Of a stretch of DNA of 50,203 nt, positions 16,034-25,619 are shown in pieces. Under the pieces are notes generated by a model. That model saw nothing but the letters and a program-made list of their open reading frames with translations. It ran no database searches and was not told where the DNA came from. Position numbers and translations under genes: made by a program. This stretch comes from Bacteroidia bacterium (lineage in GTDB: Bacteria > Bacteroidota > Bacteroidia > J057): NCBI GenBank assembly GCA_022760475.1, contig JALEFZ010000081.1:1-50203 (forward strand). The letters are read 5' to 3'. The first letter of the stretch is position 1, and every line of letters starts with the position of its first letter.

Positions 16034-16384
16034 ACCCTCGTCCGGAGAAGACAACTACAGAGCCTTCTACATGCTTAGTCGTCCTATTATTTTCACAAGG
16101 CCACCCGGACAACAGGGATGCCATGTGAGGGTGCTGTTAGTCTTTTTCCCAAGTTACAGCGGTCTTGAGAAGCAACCTGCCTGGTGTTGATGTGCCCCTC
16201 GTATGGCTGGTCGGCAGATAACTCCAACCGAGGGACATCTAGCTATCTAATCTAATTAGGCAGCTAGCGCGTAAGTTCTTTCGCCAATTGTGATTTGCTC
16301 TCGAAGGATTTAGGTGGTCTCGTAAGCCTCCCACCGCATGCTTATACTAAATAATTACCGACCCGTCGATACCGTGTCGTCCCC
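16015..16384 (-). ncRNA. ssrA: transfer-messenger RNA (tmRNA)
   Basis: The 5' end GGGGACGACACGGTATCGACGG (starting at 16384, minus strand) and the 3' end with T-arm GAGGGTTCGACTCCCTC followed by CGTCTCCA are the tRNA-like ends of a one-piece tmRNA; GGGGACG pairs with CGTCTCC. The internal tag frame reads G-E-R-T-Y-A-L-A-A-stop at 16285-16256. tmRNA with SmpB rescues stalled ribosomes and adds this degradation tag. The terminal CCA is not encoded (CTA follows the discriminator A), so it must be added after transcription. A terminator lies at 15971-16006. No separate permuted halves are present. Confidence 0.95.
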
Positions 16385-16485
16385 ATGTCAATAAACTACT
16401 GCAAAATCAATGCAGGATCTAATATTACGGATTTTTTCTAAATTGGTTAGAATTCCAATTAGAATTTTGTTCACATTCACTTAAC

Positions 16486-18012
16486 ATGGCACTTCCCAGG
16501 AATAGCAATCTCCTCCCCTTTCTACTTTTTTCGGGATGTTTCTGTACCCTCTCTCTCTGGTTAGCCTCCTACATTCATCCCGCAGAGGATGCCGTCATTT
16601 TGTTTCGATATGCCAAGCACCTTAGCCAGGAAGGTGTCATCGCCTTTAATCAAGGGGGTCCCCCAACCGAAGGTGCCACCGACTTTCTTTGGATGGTCCT
16701 AATCGCCGGAGGTAACACCTTGGGCTTAAGTCCCTATTCTGCATCCCTGTTACTGTCTGCATTGGGATTAATATTAATGTCTTACTTGATTTGGGAAAAT
16801 GCGCCAAAATCAGGATACCCTAAGCTCTTGGCCATTTCATGCCTTATGCTCGCTCCACAATGGTGGGCTGCCATTCAGGGTTTTTCGCCCTATTTCTTGG
16901 GAGGGTTTTTAATCGCCGCTGTCTTTTCCTTTTATAAAAGAGAAAGCATAGGCTTTGCGATTTTTGGTTTCCTTACCTGCCTCACAAGGCCTGATGCCCT
17001 TATCGTCATTGCCCCACTAGGTTTATATTTCCTGTTTGCTTCTACAAATCAAAAGAAAGACTTTGTTAGATTTTTCTGGGGGGCTATACTCCCAGGAATC
17101 CTCTATTTCACATGGAGGTATAAGTATTTTGGAGAATTATTCCCCCTACCCTTCTATGTCAAGGGATTTCAAACAAAGTTTTTAGGGATCTTTGATCTCA
17201 ACAGCTTGAAATATGTAGGCATTTATCTTTTGAGATATGTAGGAGTTCTTTTACTGGCCCTCTCCATATTCTTTTACAAATTCCCCAATAGGCTAAAGGC
17301 CTTGATCCTGATCTGTACAATTTTCCCAATTCAATTTTATAGCTCCATAGCCCTCGAACAAAATGTGGCTCATAGATTGATCATGCCCCTCTTCCTTGGA
17401 TTGTTTTCCTGCTTTTTGTTGTCATGGCCCTATATCCCCAAGGCTCAGATCTATTTGTTTTTGTTTTTGGCTACCAATGTATTCTATAGTTTTAGCTATT
17501 TTTCACGTAGCCTGCCATTGGCTCACGATAACTATATTGCATTAGGCAAGGAAATGGCTTCCATTCCAGGCAGGCTTGCCACTACTGAGGCCGGAAGAAT
17601 CCCCTATTACAGTGAATGGGAGACCATGGACATGTGGGGCTTAAATAGCCCTGAACTAAGCCGAAGATTGATTAAAGAAAATGACCTTGGTTCTTTCCAG
17701 GCTGACGTCATCCTGTTGGATGATGGGGAGCTTGAGTTTGATCAATTGTTCGGTGAATTGGATGGTCCATATCGAGCAGAAAAAAGCTGGGACAACATGG
17801 TCTTCAATGCGCTGAAATATGGAGTAGAATCTGGAGATTACGAATTATACTGGGTAAATTATCAGAATAAAAGAGACGAAAGCCAGATTGAAAGATTTTG
17901 CTATTCTATTTTCCCAAATAGCTATGAGGCTAGGCGAGACCTTTGGTTGCTCAAAAAAGATTACCCATATAAAGAAGCTCTGACAGGCTTGGAATACCTA
18001 TCAGAGCTATGA
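16486..18012 (+). CDS. polytopic membrane glycosyltransferase (GT-C fold, AftB/ArnT-like)
   Basis: 508 residues with about ten to twelve membrane helices. After the first helix comes a soluble loop HPAEDAVILFRYAKHLSQEG followed by GGPPTEGATDFLWM. This D-D/E-D x6 R-Y-A and E-G-x-T-x-F-L-W arrangement is typical of polyprenyl-phosphate-sugar dependent GT-C enzymes such as AftB-like arabinofuranosyltransferases. The acidic pair E33-D34 is the probable catalytic or metal-binding site. It would transfer a sugar in the periplasmic leaflet to an envelope glycan or protein. It converges on the DUF1573 gene with 22 bp between stops. Substrate unknown. Confidence 0.78.
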   Translation: MALPRNSNLLPFLLFSGCFCTLSLWLASYIHPAEDAVILFRYAKHLSQEGVIAFNQGGPPTEGATDFLWMVLIAGGNTLGLSPYSASLLLSALGLILMSYLIWENAPKSGYPKLLAISCLMLAPQWWAAIQGFSPYFLGGFLIAAVFSFYKRESIGFAIFGFLTCLTRPDALIVIAPLGLYFLFASTNQKKDFVRFFWGAILPGILYFTWRYKYFGELFPLPFYVKGFQTKFLGIFDLNSLKYVGIYLLRYVGVLLLALSIFFYKFPNRLKALILICTIFPIQFYSSIALEQNVAHRLIMPLFLGLFSCFLLSWPYIPKAQIYLFLFLATNVFYSFSYFSRSLPLAHDNYIALGKEMASIPGRLATTEAGRIPYYSEWETMDMWGLNSPELSRRLIKENDLGSFQADVILLDDGELEFDQLFGELDGPYRAEKSWDNMVFNALKYGVESGDYELYWVNYQNKRDESQIERFCYSIFPNSYEARRDLWLLKKDYPYKEALTGLEYLSEL

Positions 18013-18034
18013 TATTTTTCTAAACAAGTAGTTA

Positions 18035-19141
18035 TTACTTTCTGGGTACAGAAGGTCCTATATTATTCTGATGAAAGGGATCCTGCTCCACCTCCACATT
18101 CAACCTTAGCACCACAGAAGGATTGTCAGGATCATTGCTCCTAACTGTAATTGATTTTCTCTGAGTACCTCTGCGGCCACGGGAGTCAAAAGTTGCCTGG
18201 ATCTCAGATGTCGCTCCAGGCTGGATAACCTTATCCTTTGGAGCGGAAGCTGTACAACCACAAGAGGCCTTTACGCTTTCGATAATTAAAGGCTCTTTAC
18301 CTGTATTGGTGAACTTGTAAGCTACATTTACTTTCTCGCCTTCCAAAACCACCCCACCTACATAGTTGGTATTCTCAAATTTGATGTTTGGCATGGCAGC
18401 CAACTCTTCCGCGCTAAAGACCTTCTTTATGCTGCCAGTAATGGTCAAGCTCTTGTCTTTCTGAGATTTATCATCTGTATACAAAGTAATGGTCTTGGAA
18501 AAGGATCCATAGGAAATGAATTTACTTCCATCAATTTTCACCTTTATAGCACCTACTGATCCAGGAGTCAATCCGCTTGGCGTAGGTTCTACATCAAACA
18601 TGATTTCCTTATCAATGTCACTCAGGAAATTGACAGGAAATGGACCAAGGTTCTTCACCTTGAAGTTGACATCTTTGGTTTTGTCAGAATCAAGTACTCC
18701 AATGTTGATCACCGTTTTGTCAAAAGCCAAATTTCCGGACTTCTGAGGGAAGTTCACATTGTCATTGGGCTGACCAGGGTTTACATTTCCTTTGATGTAC
18801 AAAATGGTTGGCCTATCAGCAGCATCTACATTCACAGTAATGGTTTTTGTGAATTTCCCGATTCTGTTACTATTGTACTTCACCTTGATTTCTCCTTTGG
18901 CTCCAGGAGCTACCTCCTCACGGGGCCATGAAGGAGTGGTACATCCACAGGATGCCTTCACTCGGCTCAACTTGATGGGTTCCTCAGTAATGTTCGTAAA
19001 GGTAAAGGTGTACTCAGCGGGGTCTCCCTTCTCGAGCGTTCCGAATTGGTGGGTAGTTTTTTCAAATTTTATTTTCTGGGCAGATAGTCCAATGCTGACT
19101 AGCATCAGTAGGGCAAAAAGCCATATTTTCTTCATCTCCAT
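18035..19141 (-). CDS. secreted DUF1573-domain protein (tandem Ig-like/Hydin-type domains)
   Basis: 368 residues with a signal peptide (about 6-21, SAQ). Two DUF1573 domains are clear: KFEKTTHQFGTLEKGD to about 110 and KFENTNYVGGVVLEGEKV to about 355. Each holds SRVKASCGCT or ESVKASCGCT with a Cys pair, and a P-G-A-x-x-E-I motif. A middle domain (about 135-230) has the related VNFKVKNLGPFPVNF pattern but lacks the Cys pair. These ASH/Hydin-like folds are common in exported Bacteroidota proteins; no enzyme activity is known. Monocistronic between two convergent or codirectional glycosyltransferase genes. Confidence 0.87.
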   Translation of the reverse strand: MEMKKIWLFALLMLVSIGLSAQKIKFEKTTHQFGTLEKGDPAEYTFTFTNITEEPIKLSRVKASCGCTTPSWPREEVAPGAKGEIKVKYNSNRIGKFTKTITVNVDAADRPTILYIKGNVNPGQPNDNVNFPQKSGNLAFDKTVINIGVLDSDKTKDVNFKVKNLGPFPVNFLSDIDKEIMFDVEPTPSGLTPGSVGAIKVKIDGSKFISYGSFSKTITLYTDDKSQKDKSLTITGSIKKVFSAEELAAMPNIKFENTNYVGGVVLEGEKVNVAYKFTNTGKEPLIIESVKASCGCTASAPKDKVIQPGATSEIQATFDSRGRRGTQRKSITVRSNDPDNPSVVLRLNVEVEQDPFHQNNIGPSVPRK

Positions 19142-19206
19142 GGGTTTTGCAGATTAATTTTAATTTCCCTAATACAAATATAAAAGGATCGTGCAAGAAT
19201 AACTAA

Positions 19207-20688
19207 CTAATCTTTTAGTAGTTCAACATCCCTTCCAACCTTCACAAATACCCAATTCTCATGATCATAAACTATGTCAAAAGTTTCCTTGGGCAAATCA
19301 AAACCATCCTTTGCTAGAATTTGATAATTCGGAAACTTCATCGGATCACTCCCCTTAAGCTGATAGGCCTCCAACAAATAGTTGTGGGGATCATTTTTCA
19401 AGTAGAACTGACCCAAGTTTGATTCTTGAGCTTTCAGAATAAATAGCTCAAGAGTTCTTGTATATGATCTTTCAAAACCTATTTCTCTATCTGTTTCGAA
19501 GTGGATTTTCGTAACCATAAAACCCCAAAAAAGCAGGTAAAGTATATTCAGCCCAAGCAGCAATGCCCTTATCCATTTATAGCGATACACCAACCCAAAA
19601 AATACCAGTAAAATAAGCAGCATTGAAGGCAGGTAGTAACGGTCTTCTGCTACATAGGTCCAGGATTTGAATTCATTCCAGTCTTCCGTTGGCTGAGTCA
19701 GAGAGAGAAAAAGCAAAAACCCCAGATTTATCAAAATAATGACCAATCCCAGAAAAAAAATGGACTTACTATTTGTTTTAACCCTCCTATACAAATAGAA
19801 TCCCAGCCAAAACAAAAGAATGGAATTGATAAGTAACAAGAACAGTTTAAGGGCAAAATAAACAGCCGGGAAGGCTGTCTCTATGCTTATTTCCTGGGGC
19901 CATGCCCAAAAAAGAAGGCTTTTAATCAGGAAAGGACTAGATTCTAGCAAGTTTGAAGGGAAAAAGCCTGTTTCTTTTGGGATAAGGTTTGGCCCTTGAC
20001 GCTGCCATAAAATCAAAAAAGATGCAGCCGTGAACTGTAAAAAACTTGCCCCTCCCAATACAAGGTAAAATTTTCGTCTATTTGCTTTATGCTTTGAAAA
20101 GAATACAAGTGCTGGGATGACCGCCACAAAAGGCAAATAGGCAGGTCGGGTCCAAAAACATAAAGAAAAGAGCAGGGAAGCGAATATGATGCTTGTGGTC
20201 TGAAAAGAATTCAAAAACCTAAGTACAAAAGACAATGCCCAAGTAAAAAAACACAATGCCAACAAACCTGAACCCGTAGCATATTGTAAGGGGGCTAATC
20301 CTATTCCCAGGAAAATCAACATCTGTACTGTCCACTTCTTCTTCAATTGAATCCTAAATAGCTTTTCCAAGCCGAGAAAAATAAAGAGCAGGACAAATAT
20401 ATCCAATAACCTAATGCTGATTGTCCATTCTTTAACAAAGGAGTTCAATGTTCCTAACACCAATGGATAAATAGGAGGAAAACGATGCATAGAAGTCAAA
20501 GCATCATGCTCCTCATCATAGGCTACCCAACCCTTCCCCTCCAACCAATTGGAATATGTCGCGGCCTGGGCCAGGGTATCCAAATAGATATTGGGGAAAT
20601 GCCACCTCTGCTCAGCCTTGAGGAGGAGTATCCCAAGGAAAGCCAAGAGGAGCCATTTTTTCTTATCAATTGTTTTGTCCCAAATCAC
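19207..20688 (-). CDS. polytopic membrane glycosyltransferase-like protein (GT-C type)
   Basis: 493 residues with about eleven hydrophobic helices, the first at 13-24. The first extracytoplasmic loop LDTLAQAATYSNWLEGKGW followed by HRFPPIYPLVLG resembles the PMT/ArnT-like (GT39/GT83) fold, in which an acidic residue near the end of helix 1 (here D37) is catalytic. A short C-terminal soluble part follows the last helix. It lies 65 bp upstream of the DUF1573 gene on the same strand, so both may be cotranscribed. Acceptor and donor are unknown; a purely structural paralogue remains possible. Confidence 0.68.
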   Translation of the reverse strand: MIWDKTIDKKKWLLLAFLGILLLKAEQRWHFPNIYLDTLAQAATYSNWLEGKGWVAYDEEHDALTSMHRFPPIYPLVLGTLNSFVKEWTISIRLLDIFVLLFIFLGLEKLFRIQLKKKWTVQMLIFLGIGLAPLQYATGSGLLALCFFTWALSFVLRFLNSFQTTSIIFASLLFSLCFWTRPAYLPFVAVIPALVFFSKHKANRRKFYLVLGGASFLQFTAASFLILWQRQGPNLIPKETGFFPSNLLESSPFLIKSLLFWAWPQEISIETAFPAVYFALKLFLLLINSILLFWLGFYLYRRVKTNSKSIFFLGLVIILINLGFLLFLSLTQPTEDWNEFKSWTYVAEDRYYLPSMLLILLVFFGLVYRYKWIRALLLGLNILYLLFWGFMVTKIHFETDREIGFERSYTRTLELFILKAQESNLGQFYLKNDPHNYLLEAYQLKGSDPMKFPNYQILAKDGFDLPKETFDIVYDHENWVFVKVGRDVELLKD

Positions 20689-20810
20689 GCTGAATGATTT
20701 TTTCCCTTTTAGCAGTTCAAACTTACACCTGTAACATTCCTTAATATTCTTGAAGCAAAAATTATCCTGATTGAAATAATTTCAAATTAAAACCCGATAT
20801 CCATACAACA

Positions 20811-21608
20811 ATGATAATTAGAGCCTATTCTTTCATCTGCCTCCTCATCCTATGTTTTATTCCAAAGTTGAATTATTCTCAGGATAATTCACACATTTCT
20901 CTAAACCTGGGAACCAGTGAAGATGATAAATGGCAATTTGCCGGCAACATCAAACTAAATAAGGAAATTCGGCGTATGGGGGAAAACTTTTCAACGATTG
21001 AGGTTGTGAAACTTAGAAATGACGACAAATTGTTGGAAGAAGAGGTAAAAAACTTCGTTGCCCCGGCTGTCCCTCTCCTGGATTTTTCTGCCAAATGGAA
21101 CTTTGGCAACATAGCTATTAGTTGGATTACTCCTGCCCTTAAAAGCAGGAAATCCATCACTCTTCAAAAAAGTACCAATGGCATAAATTGGATCGATGTT
21201 TATGTAGTTAGGGAAGAAGATAAATCTATGTCCAGGAGTCAATACCTGGATTCGAGTCTTCAGATAGGAACAAATATTTATCGCTTAAAACAGATCAATA
21301 CCAATAATAAAATTGCTTACAGCAACCATGTAGCAGTTGAGGTGTTGCCCGAACTCATTCACACCACCTACCTCTACCCCAACCCATTGATTTTCGGAAC
21401 TTTGATTGAACTAGAACTATTCAAAGCTGCTGAAGTCGAAATAAAAGTGCTAAGCGAGGACTATAAAGAACTGGCGATTGTGTATTCGGAACTTTGCAGC
21501 ATGGGCAAGCACTTTGTGGAGCTGAACATGGATGGGCTCCCTAAAGGAAAATATCTTTGTTCGATTACAAGTGGAGGAAAGACTGCTTACAGAGTCTTAC
21601 AGCGCTAA
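20811..21608 (+). CDS. secreted protein with type IX secretion C-terminal signal
   Basis: 265 residues with a signal peptide (about 3-20). The middle (about 95-180) has a fibronectin-like pattern common in T9SS cargo (LQKSTNGINWIDVYVV, YRLKQINTNNKIAYSNHVAV). The C-terminal ~80 residues, YLYPNPLIFGTLIELELF to GLPKGKYLCSITSGG, form a type A sorting domain. It should pass the inner membrane by Sec and the outer membrane by T9SS. Its TAA stop at 21606-21608 abuts directly the stop of the convergent amidase gene. No catalytic domain is visible. Confidence 0.72.
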   Translation: MIIRAYSFICLLILCFIPKLNYSQDNSHISLNLGTSEDDKWQFAGNIKLNKEIRRMGENFSTIEVVKLRNDDKLLEEEVKNFVAPAVPLLDFSAKWNFGNIAISWITPALKSRKSITLQKSTNGINWIDVYVVREEDKSMSRSQYLDSSLQIGTNIYRLKQINTNNKIAYSNHVAVEVLPELIHTTYLYPNPLIFGTLIELELFKAAEVEIKVLSEDYKELAIVYSELCSMGKHFVELNMDGLPKGKYLCSITSGGKTAYRVLQR

Positions 21609-22439
21609 CTACTTCTTATTGCGGGTAGCATTGGGCTTGCGAGGCAACGCCTGCCCATAGGCACGGTTATAGCTCACGATAGCCTTGCAGAGATTGCTTG
21701 CTATGGCTCTTTGGCCTTTTTCCGAAATCAGATAGCTTTCTTCATTTAGGTTAGACATAAAGCCGATTTCAGTCAAAACAGCTGGCATGCCACACATATA
21801 CAAGACCACAAAGGGAGCTTGCTTAACTCCCCGGTCATTTTTTCCGAGGTTTTCACACATATTCTTTTGAATTCTCTCTGCCATACTAAGGCTTGATTCT
21901 CGGAAAAGATCTTTGAGTAACTTCAGGTAAATAGCCGCCTCTGGGGAGTTGGGATCAAAGCCCCCATACATTTCGTGATGGTTCTCCTCAAAAAGGACAG
22001 ATTCATTCTCTTTGATCACCGTTTCGTAGCCCTCTTGTCCTTTATTCAAGCCCAGTACATAGGTCTCGACTCCGTGGCGGGCTTTGTTTTTCATGGCATT
22101 ACAATGAATGCTTATGAAGAAGTCTCCCTGGTTCTCCTGGGCAAATTCACCTCGTTTGTGAAGGGGAATAAACTTATCCTTATCTCTGGTTAATAGGACT
22201 TTCATCCTGGGAAAGTACTTTTTAAGTGAATCTTTGAGCAAAAGACTTACTTTTAAAGCTATTTCCTTTTCATATTTGCGCTTCCCTACAGTTCCTGGAT
22301 CTTTGCCGCCATGACCGGGGTCTATAATCAGGGTTTGAATGGGCATATCGGCTTTTTGTGCATACAAATTATGCAGCAAAAAGATGGGAGTGAATGAAAA
22401 AACTAAAAAAATTATGAATTGCCGACTGAGCATAACCAA
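21609..22439 (-). CDS. N-acetylmuramoyl-L-alanine amidase (Amidase_3)
   Basis: 276 residues with an N-terminal hydrophobic leader (about 8-26, YAQ). The Amidase_3 zinc site is complete: IIDPGHGGKDPG (H43), the E of KYEKEIAL (E57), FISIHCNA (H112), and the catalytic Glu in AVLTEIGFMSN. It hydrolyses the amide bond between N-acetylmuramic acid and the stem peptide during cell separation or murein turnover. It is divergent from lptD across 200 bp, an arrangement often seen in Bacteroidota. Convergent with the T9SS cargo gene with zero spacing. ATG at 22433 is an alternative start two codons in. Confidence 0.92.
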   Translation of the reverse strand: MVMLSRQFIIFLVFSFTPIFLLHNLYAQKADMPIQTLIIDPGHGGKDPGTVGKRKYEKEIALKVSLLLKDSLKKYFPRMKVLLTRDKDKFIPLHKRGEFAQENQGDFFISIHCNAMKNKARHGVETYVLGLNKGQEGYETVIKENESVLFEENHHEMYGGFDPNSPEAAIYLKLLKDLFRESSLSMAERIQKNMCENLGKNDRGVKQAPFVVLYMCGMPAVLTEIGFMSNLNEESYLISEKGQRAIASNLCKAIVSYNRAYGQALPRKPNATRNKK

Positions 22440-22640
22440 CCTGGAGCTTAAAATTAATTACTATAAACCAAGAACGAATTAATTGGGGAAATGGGTATTA
22501 TTTTGTTTTGTTGAATATTACGTCAGTTTTCATGCCAAAAATAATACCTGAAAGCCTAAATAGTTGAGAAAGATGAAGCAAAGTCCAACACCTTTCAGAT
22601 TCTAATTATATTTGTTCTGTTTTTTCAAAAATTTTGAAGA

Positions 22641-25457
22641 ATGAGGAGGAATTTATTACACCTGTGTACGATAATATTTGTCTTGGGGATGATCGCCCCC
22701 TACAATATTATGGCACAGATTATACCTCCCAACTCAAAGCCAGAAAGCAGTCAGAAGGACACACCCAAGGATGGTCGACCGCCAGAATCCAGGCCCTTAC
22801 CTGACTTTTCTACTCTGGAAGATACAAGCAAAATTGTGCCTCCTGATACCAGTAAAAAATCTACAGGCAATCCTCAAGAGCAGGCCATAATTGATTCTCT
22901 CAAAGCAAATAGCGACCTCTCAGCTCCTGTAAATTACGAAGCGGTGGATTCCATAGTTTACGATGTAAAATCCGGTGTGCTGTTTATGTACAGCCAAGGA
23001 AGCATCAAATATGACGACCTGGAGCTCAAAGCCGAACGAATCAATATTGAAATAGAAAAGCAAAACCTCCATGCAGAAGGAGTCAAGAATGAGGAAGGAG
23101 AACTTTCTGGAATCCCCGAATTTACACAAGATGGGGAGACATATAGAGCAAATGGCCTTGATTATAATTTTAAAAGTCAGAAAGGCTTAATCTATGGCGG
23201 AAAAATAGCACAAGAAGAAGCATTCATTCTCGCTGAGAAGGCAAAGTACCAAGACGATGGCTCATTCCATGGAACCAATGGAAAATATACCGCTTGTGAC
23301 CTTGATCATCCACATTATTACATCAGATCAAAAAAAATCAAGTTATTGGACAATGACCAAATCATCAGTGGCCCCTTGAATATTGTTGTTGGAGACCTTC
23401 CACTCCCCGTGGTGGTTCCATTCGCATTCCTGCCAAATGTAGGCAAAGGGCAGAAGAATGGATTGATTATGCCCCAATATGGCAATGCAGGTGACAGGGG
23501 GTACTTTTTGAGAAATCTGGGCTATTACCTGGGATTGAATGATTATTTGAGTCTGACTTTTGATGGAGATATTTACACCCGTGGTGGTTGGCGGCTTGGG
23601 ACTACCCTGGATTACAAGGTAAGGTACAAATATTCAGGAAACTTTAACCTCGAATTGGGTTTGCTCAGGTACAACGAACCTACGGACTCTGACTTCAGAA
23701 GGTCTTTTTCATGGAGAGTTAGATGGACACATAACCAGCCCATCGACCCTACTGCCAGCCTAAATGCTTCTGTAAACATTTCGAGTTCAAGCACCTTCCA
23801 AAGAGAAATTAGTTTTAATACCAATGATTTATTTACGAATGATTTGAAATCATCTGTATCCTTCAGGAAAAACTTCAACAACCTTCCCATAAATTTCACC
23901 TTTGCTGCAGACCATTCCCAGGACTTGAATGAAGGAACCATGACCATTAACCTTCCTACATTCAGCCTGAACCTTTCCAGGCAAATGCCTTTCAAGAATC
24001 TCGATGCCCCCATCTTTTCTCCTTTAAAACAGTTTTACTTCACATACCGAATGAACGGGAGGAATTCGATCCAGAATGTCCCGGATTCACTGGTATTGGA
24101 TGTATTATTGCAGCAAGTAGATACCCTTACTTATTTTGAAAATGAAGAAGACACCGCCCTTACTGTTTCACCAATTACTGACTTCATTTCAAATGGTATT
24201 CAACATAACATCGCTGGGGGAACTAATTTTAAATTATTTGACCTAATCAATATTCCACTCACCTTCTCCTATGACGAGCGTTGGTATACAGAGACCATCC
24301 GGAGGGATTTTGACGCGGAGCAAAACCGAGTGATAGAAACAACTGTTCCTGGTTTGGCTAGGGCTTATTCTTATCAGGCGGGCTTGCAAGCCTCAGCTAC
24401 TTTTTATGGAATTTATACACCCTTATGGGTAAATAAAAGAAGGGGGCTTAAGTTTCGCCAGCAGTTTAATACCTCTGTGGGTTATACCTACAGGCCTGAT
24501 TTTGCTTCTGAAAGGTTTGGATTTTATGACGAAGTACAGACAGATTCTACTAGGACAAAGTTTCAAACCTATAGCCGTTTTGCCAATGGGATCTATGGGA
24601 CGCCAGGACAAGGAGAGAGTCAATCTATCAGTTTTTCTCTTTCTTCTATTCTTGCAATGAAATATAAGCGTCTCAAGCAGAAGAAGGAATCTGAAGAGGA
24701 TAAAGAAAATAAAGGAGAAGATGACAATGTGGTCCGAACCGACTTGCTTAAAAACATATCTCTTAGTTCGGCTTATAACCTTGCAGCAGACAGTTTTCAA
24801 CTGAGTACCTTTAGACTTTCTGCCAGAACAAGTTTTTTAAAAAACAAGATAAATCTTACATCCAATTTCACCTTTGACCCCTATGTTTTTGGATCTGAGG
24901 CGGTAGAATTCCCATTGGATGCAGGAAATGCAAGGAGGTTAAATAAGTTTTTAATCCTTGAGGAAGGCAAACTCGCAAGGCTTACCAATGCTGGTTTTAG
25001 CTTAAATACCACCCTCAGGTCAAAACAAAAAAATGCAAGAGGCAAAAAATCCTCTGCCTTTGACGAGGAAGAATACTCCCAAGTATTAGCTAATTATAAC
25101 CAGTATTATGATTTTGATATTCCTTGGAATATCAGGTTGGGGTACAATTTTAACTACAGTAAAACTTCCCTTGCACCAGCGAATATAACCTCCACGGTAC
25201 GGATTTCAGGTGATTTGAATTTCACAGAGAATTGGAAAGTCGCAGTCACCACGGGTCTTGACCTGGTAGATATGGAAGCCACTACCACCAGTATTACCAT
25301 CACCCGTCCCCTCCATTGCTGGCAATTCTCTTTCAACTGGGTTCCATTTGGATCAAGGAGGAGCTATTCTGTGGTGATTTCCGCAAGAAGCTCTACTTTA
25401 AGTGCATTAAGGCTAACCAAAAATGAATTTTGGCAAGACAGGTTCCAGACCCTCTAG
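22641..25457 (+). CDS. lptD: LPS-assembly protein LptD/OstA-like
   Basis: 938 residues. A signal peptide (about 7-25) is followed by a Pro-rich linker, then an OstA/LptA-like beta-jellyroll (about 100-260: SIKYDDLELKAERINIEIEK, YTACDLDHPHYYI), and a large C-terminal barrel (FAFLPNVGKGQKNGLIMP onward, many amphipathic strands, end region FSFNWVPFGSRRSYSVVIS). This architecture inserts lipopolysaccharide into the outer leaflet together with LptE. A likely -7 element TATATTTG lies at 22607-22614, 26 bp before the ATG. The cysteines of E. coli LptD are not conserved in pattern, as is usual in this phylum. Encoded divergently from the amidase. Confidence 0.87.
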   Translation: MRRNLLHLCTIIFVLGMIAPYNIMAQIIPPNSKPESSQKDTPKDGRPPESRPLPDFSTLEDTSKIVPPDTSKKSTGNPQEQAIIDSLKANSDLSAPVNYEAVDSIVYDVKSGVLFMYSQGSIKYDDLELKAERINIEIEKQNLHAEGVKNEEGELSGIPEFTQDGETYRANGLDYNFKSQKGLIYGGKIAQEEAFILAEKAKYQDDGSFHGTNGKYTACDLDHPHYYIRSKKIKLLDNDQIISGPLNIVVGDLPLPVVVPFAFLPNVGKGQKNGLIMPQYGNAGDRGYFLRNLGYYLGLNDYLSLTFDGDIYTRGGWRLGTTLDYKVRYKYSGNFNLELGLLRYNEPTDSDFRRSFSWRVRWTHNQPIDPTASLNASVNISSSSTFQREISFNTNDLFTNDLKSSVSFRKNFNNLPINFTFAADHSQDLNEGTMTINLPTFSLNLSRQMPFKNLDAPIFSPLKQFYFTYRMNGRNSIQNVPDSLVLDVLLQQVDTLTYFENEEDTALTVSPITDFISNGIQHNIAGGTNFKLFDLINIPLTFSYDERWYTETIRRDFDAEQNRVIETTVPGLARAYSYQAGLQASATFYGIYTPLWVNKRRGLKFRQQFNTSVGYTYRPDFASERFGFYDEVQTDSTRTKFQTYSRFANGIYGTPGQGESQSISFSLSSILAMKYKRLKQKKESEEDKENKGEDDNVVRTDLLKNISLSSAYNLAADSFQLSTFRLSARTSFLKNKINLTSNFTFDPYVFGSEAVEFPLDAGNARRLNKFLILEEGKLARLTNAGFSLNTTLRSKQKNARGKKSSAFDEEEYSQVLANYNQYYDFDIPWNIRLGYNFNYSKTSLAPANITSTVRISGDLNFTENWKVAVTTGLDLVDMEATTTSITITRPLHCWQFSFNWVPFGSRRSYSVVISARSSTLSALRLTKNEFWQDRFQTL

Positions 25458-25619
25458 CATCAAATCTTTTATGTTTTTTTGCAAATTTGACAATGGCTTT
25501 GAAATTCAAAGTTTTAGATATAAGATTTTTTGTTCTATTTGCTAAAGAAACCTGATTTACAACAATTCACTATTTTTCAGGGAAGAAAACACTGAGTTCA
25601 GCTATCACTGACTGCATTT

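Noticed and set aside
24423..24800. Long open frame antisense to lptD
   Set aside because: Shadow of the real coding frame, no protein features.
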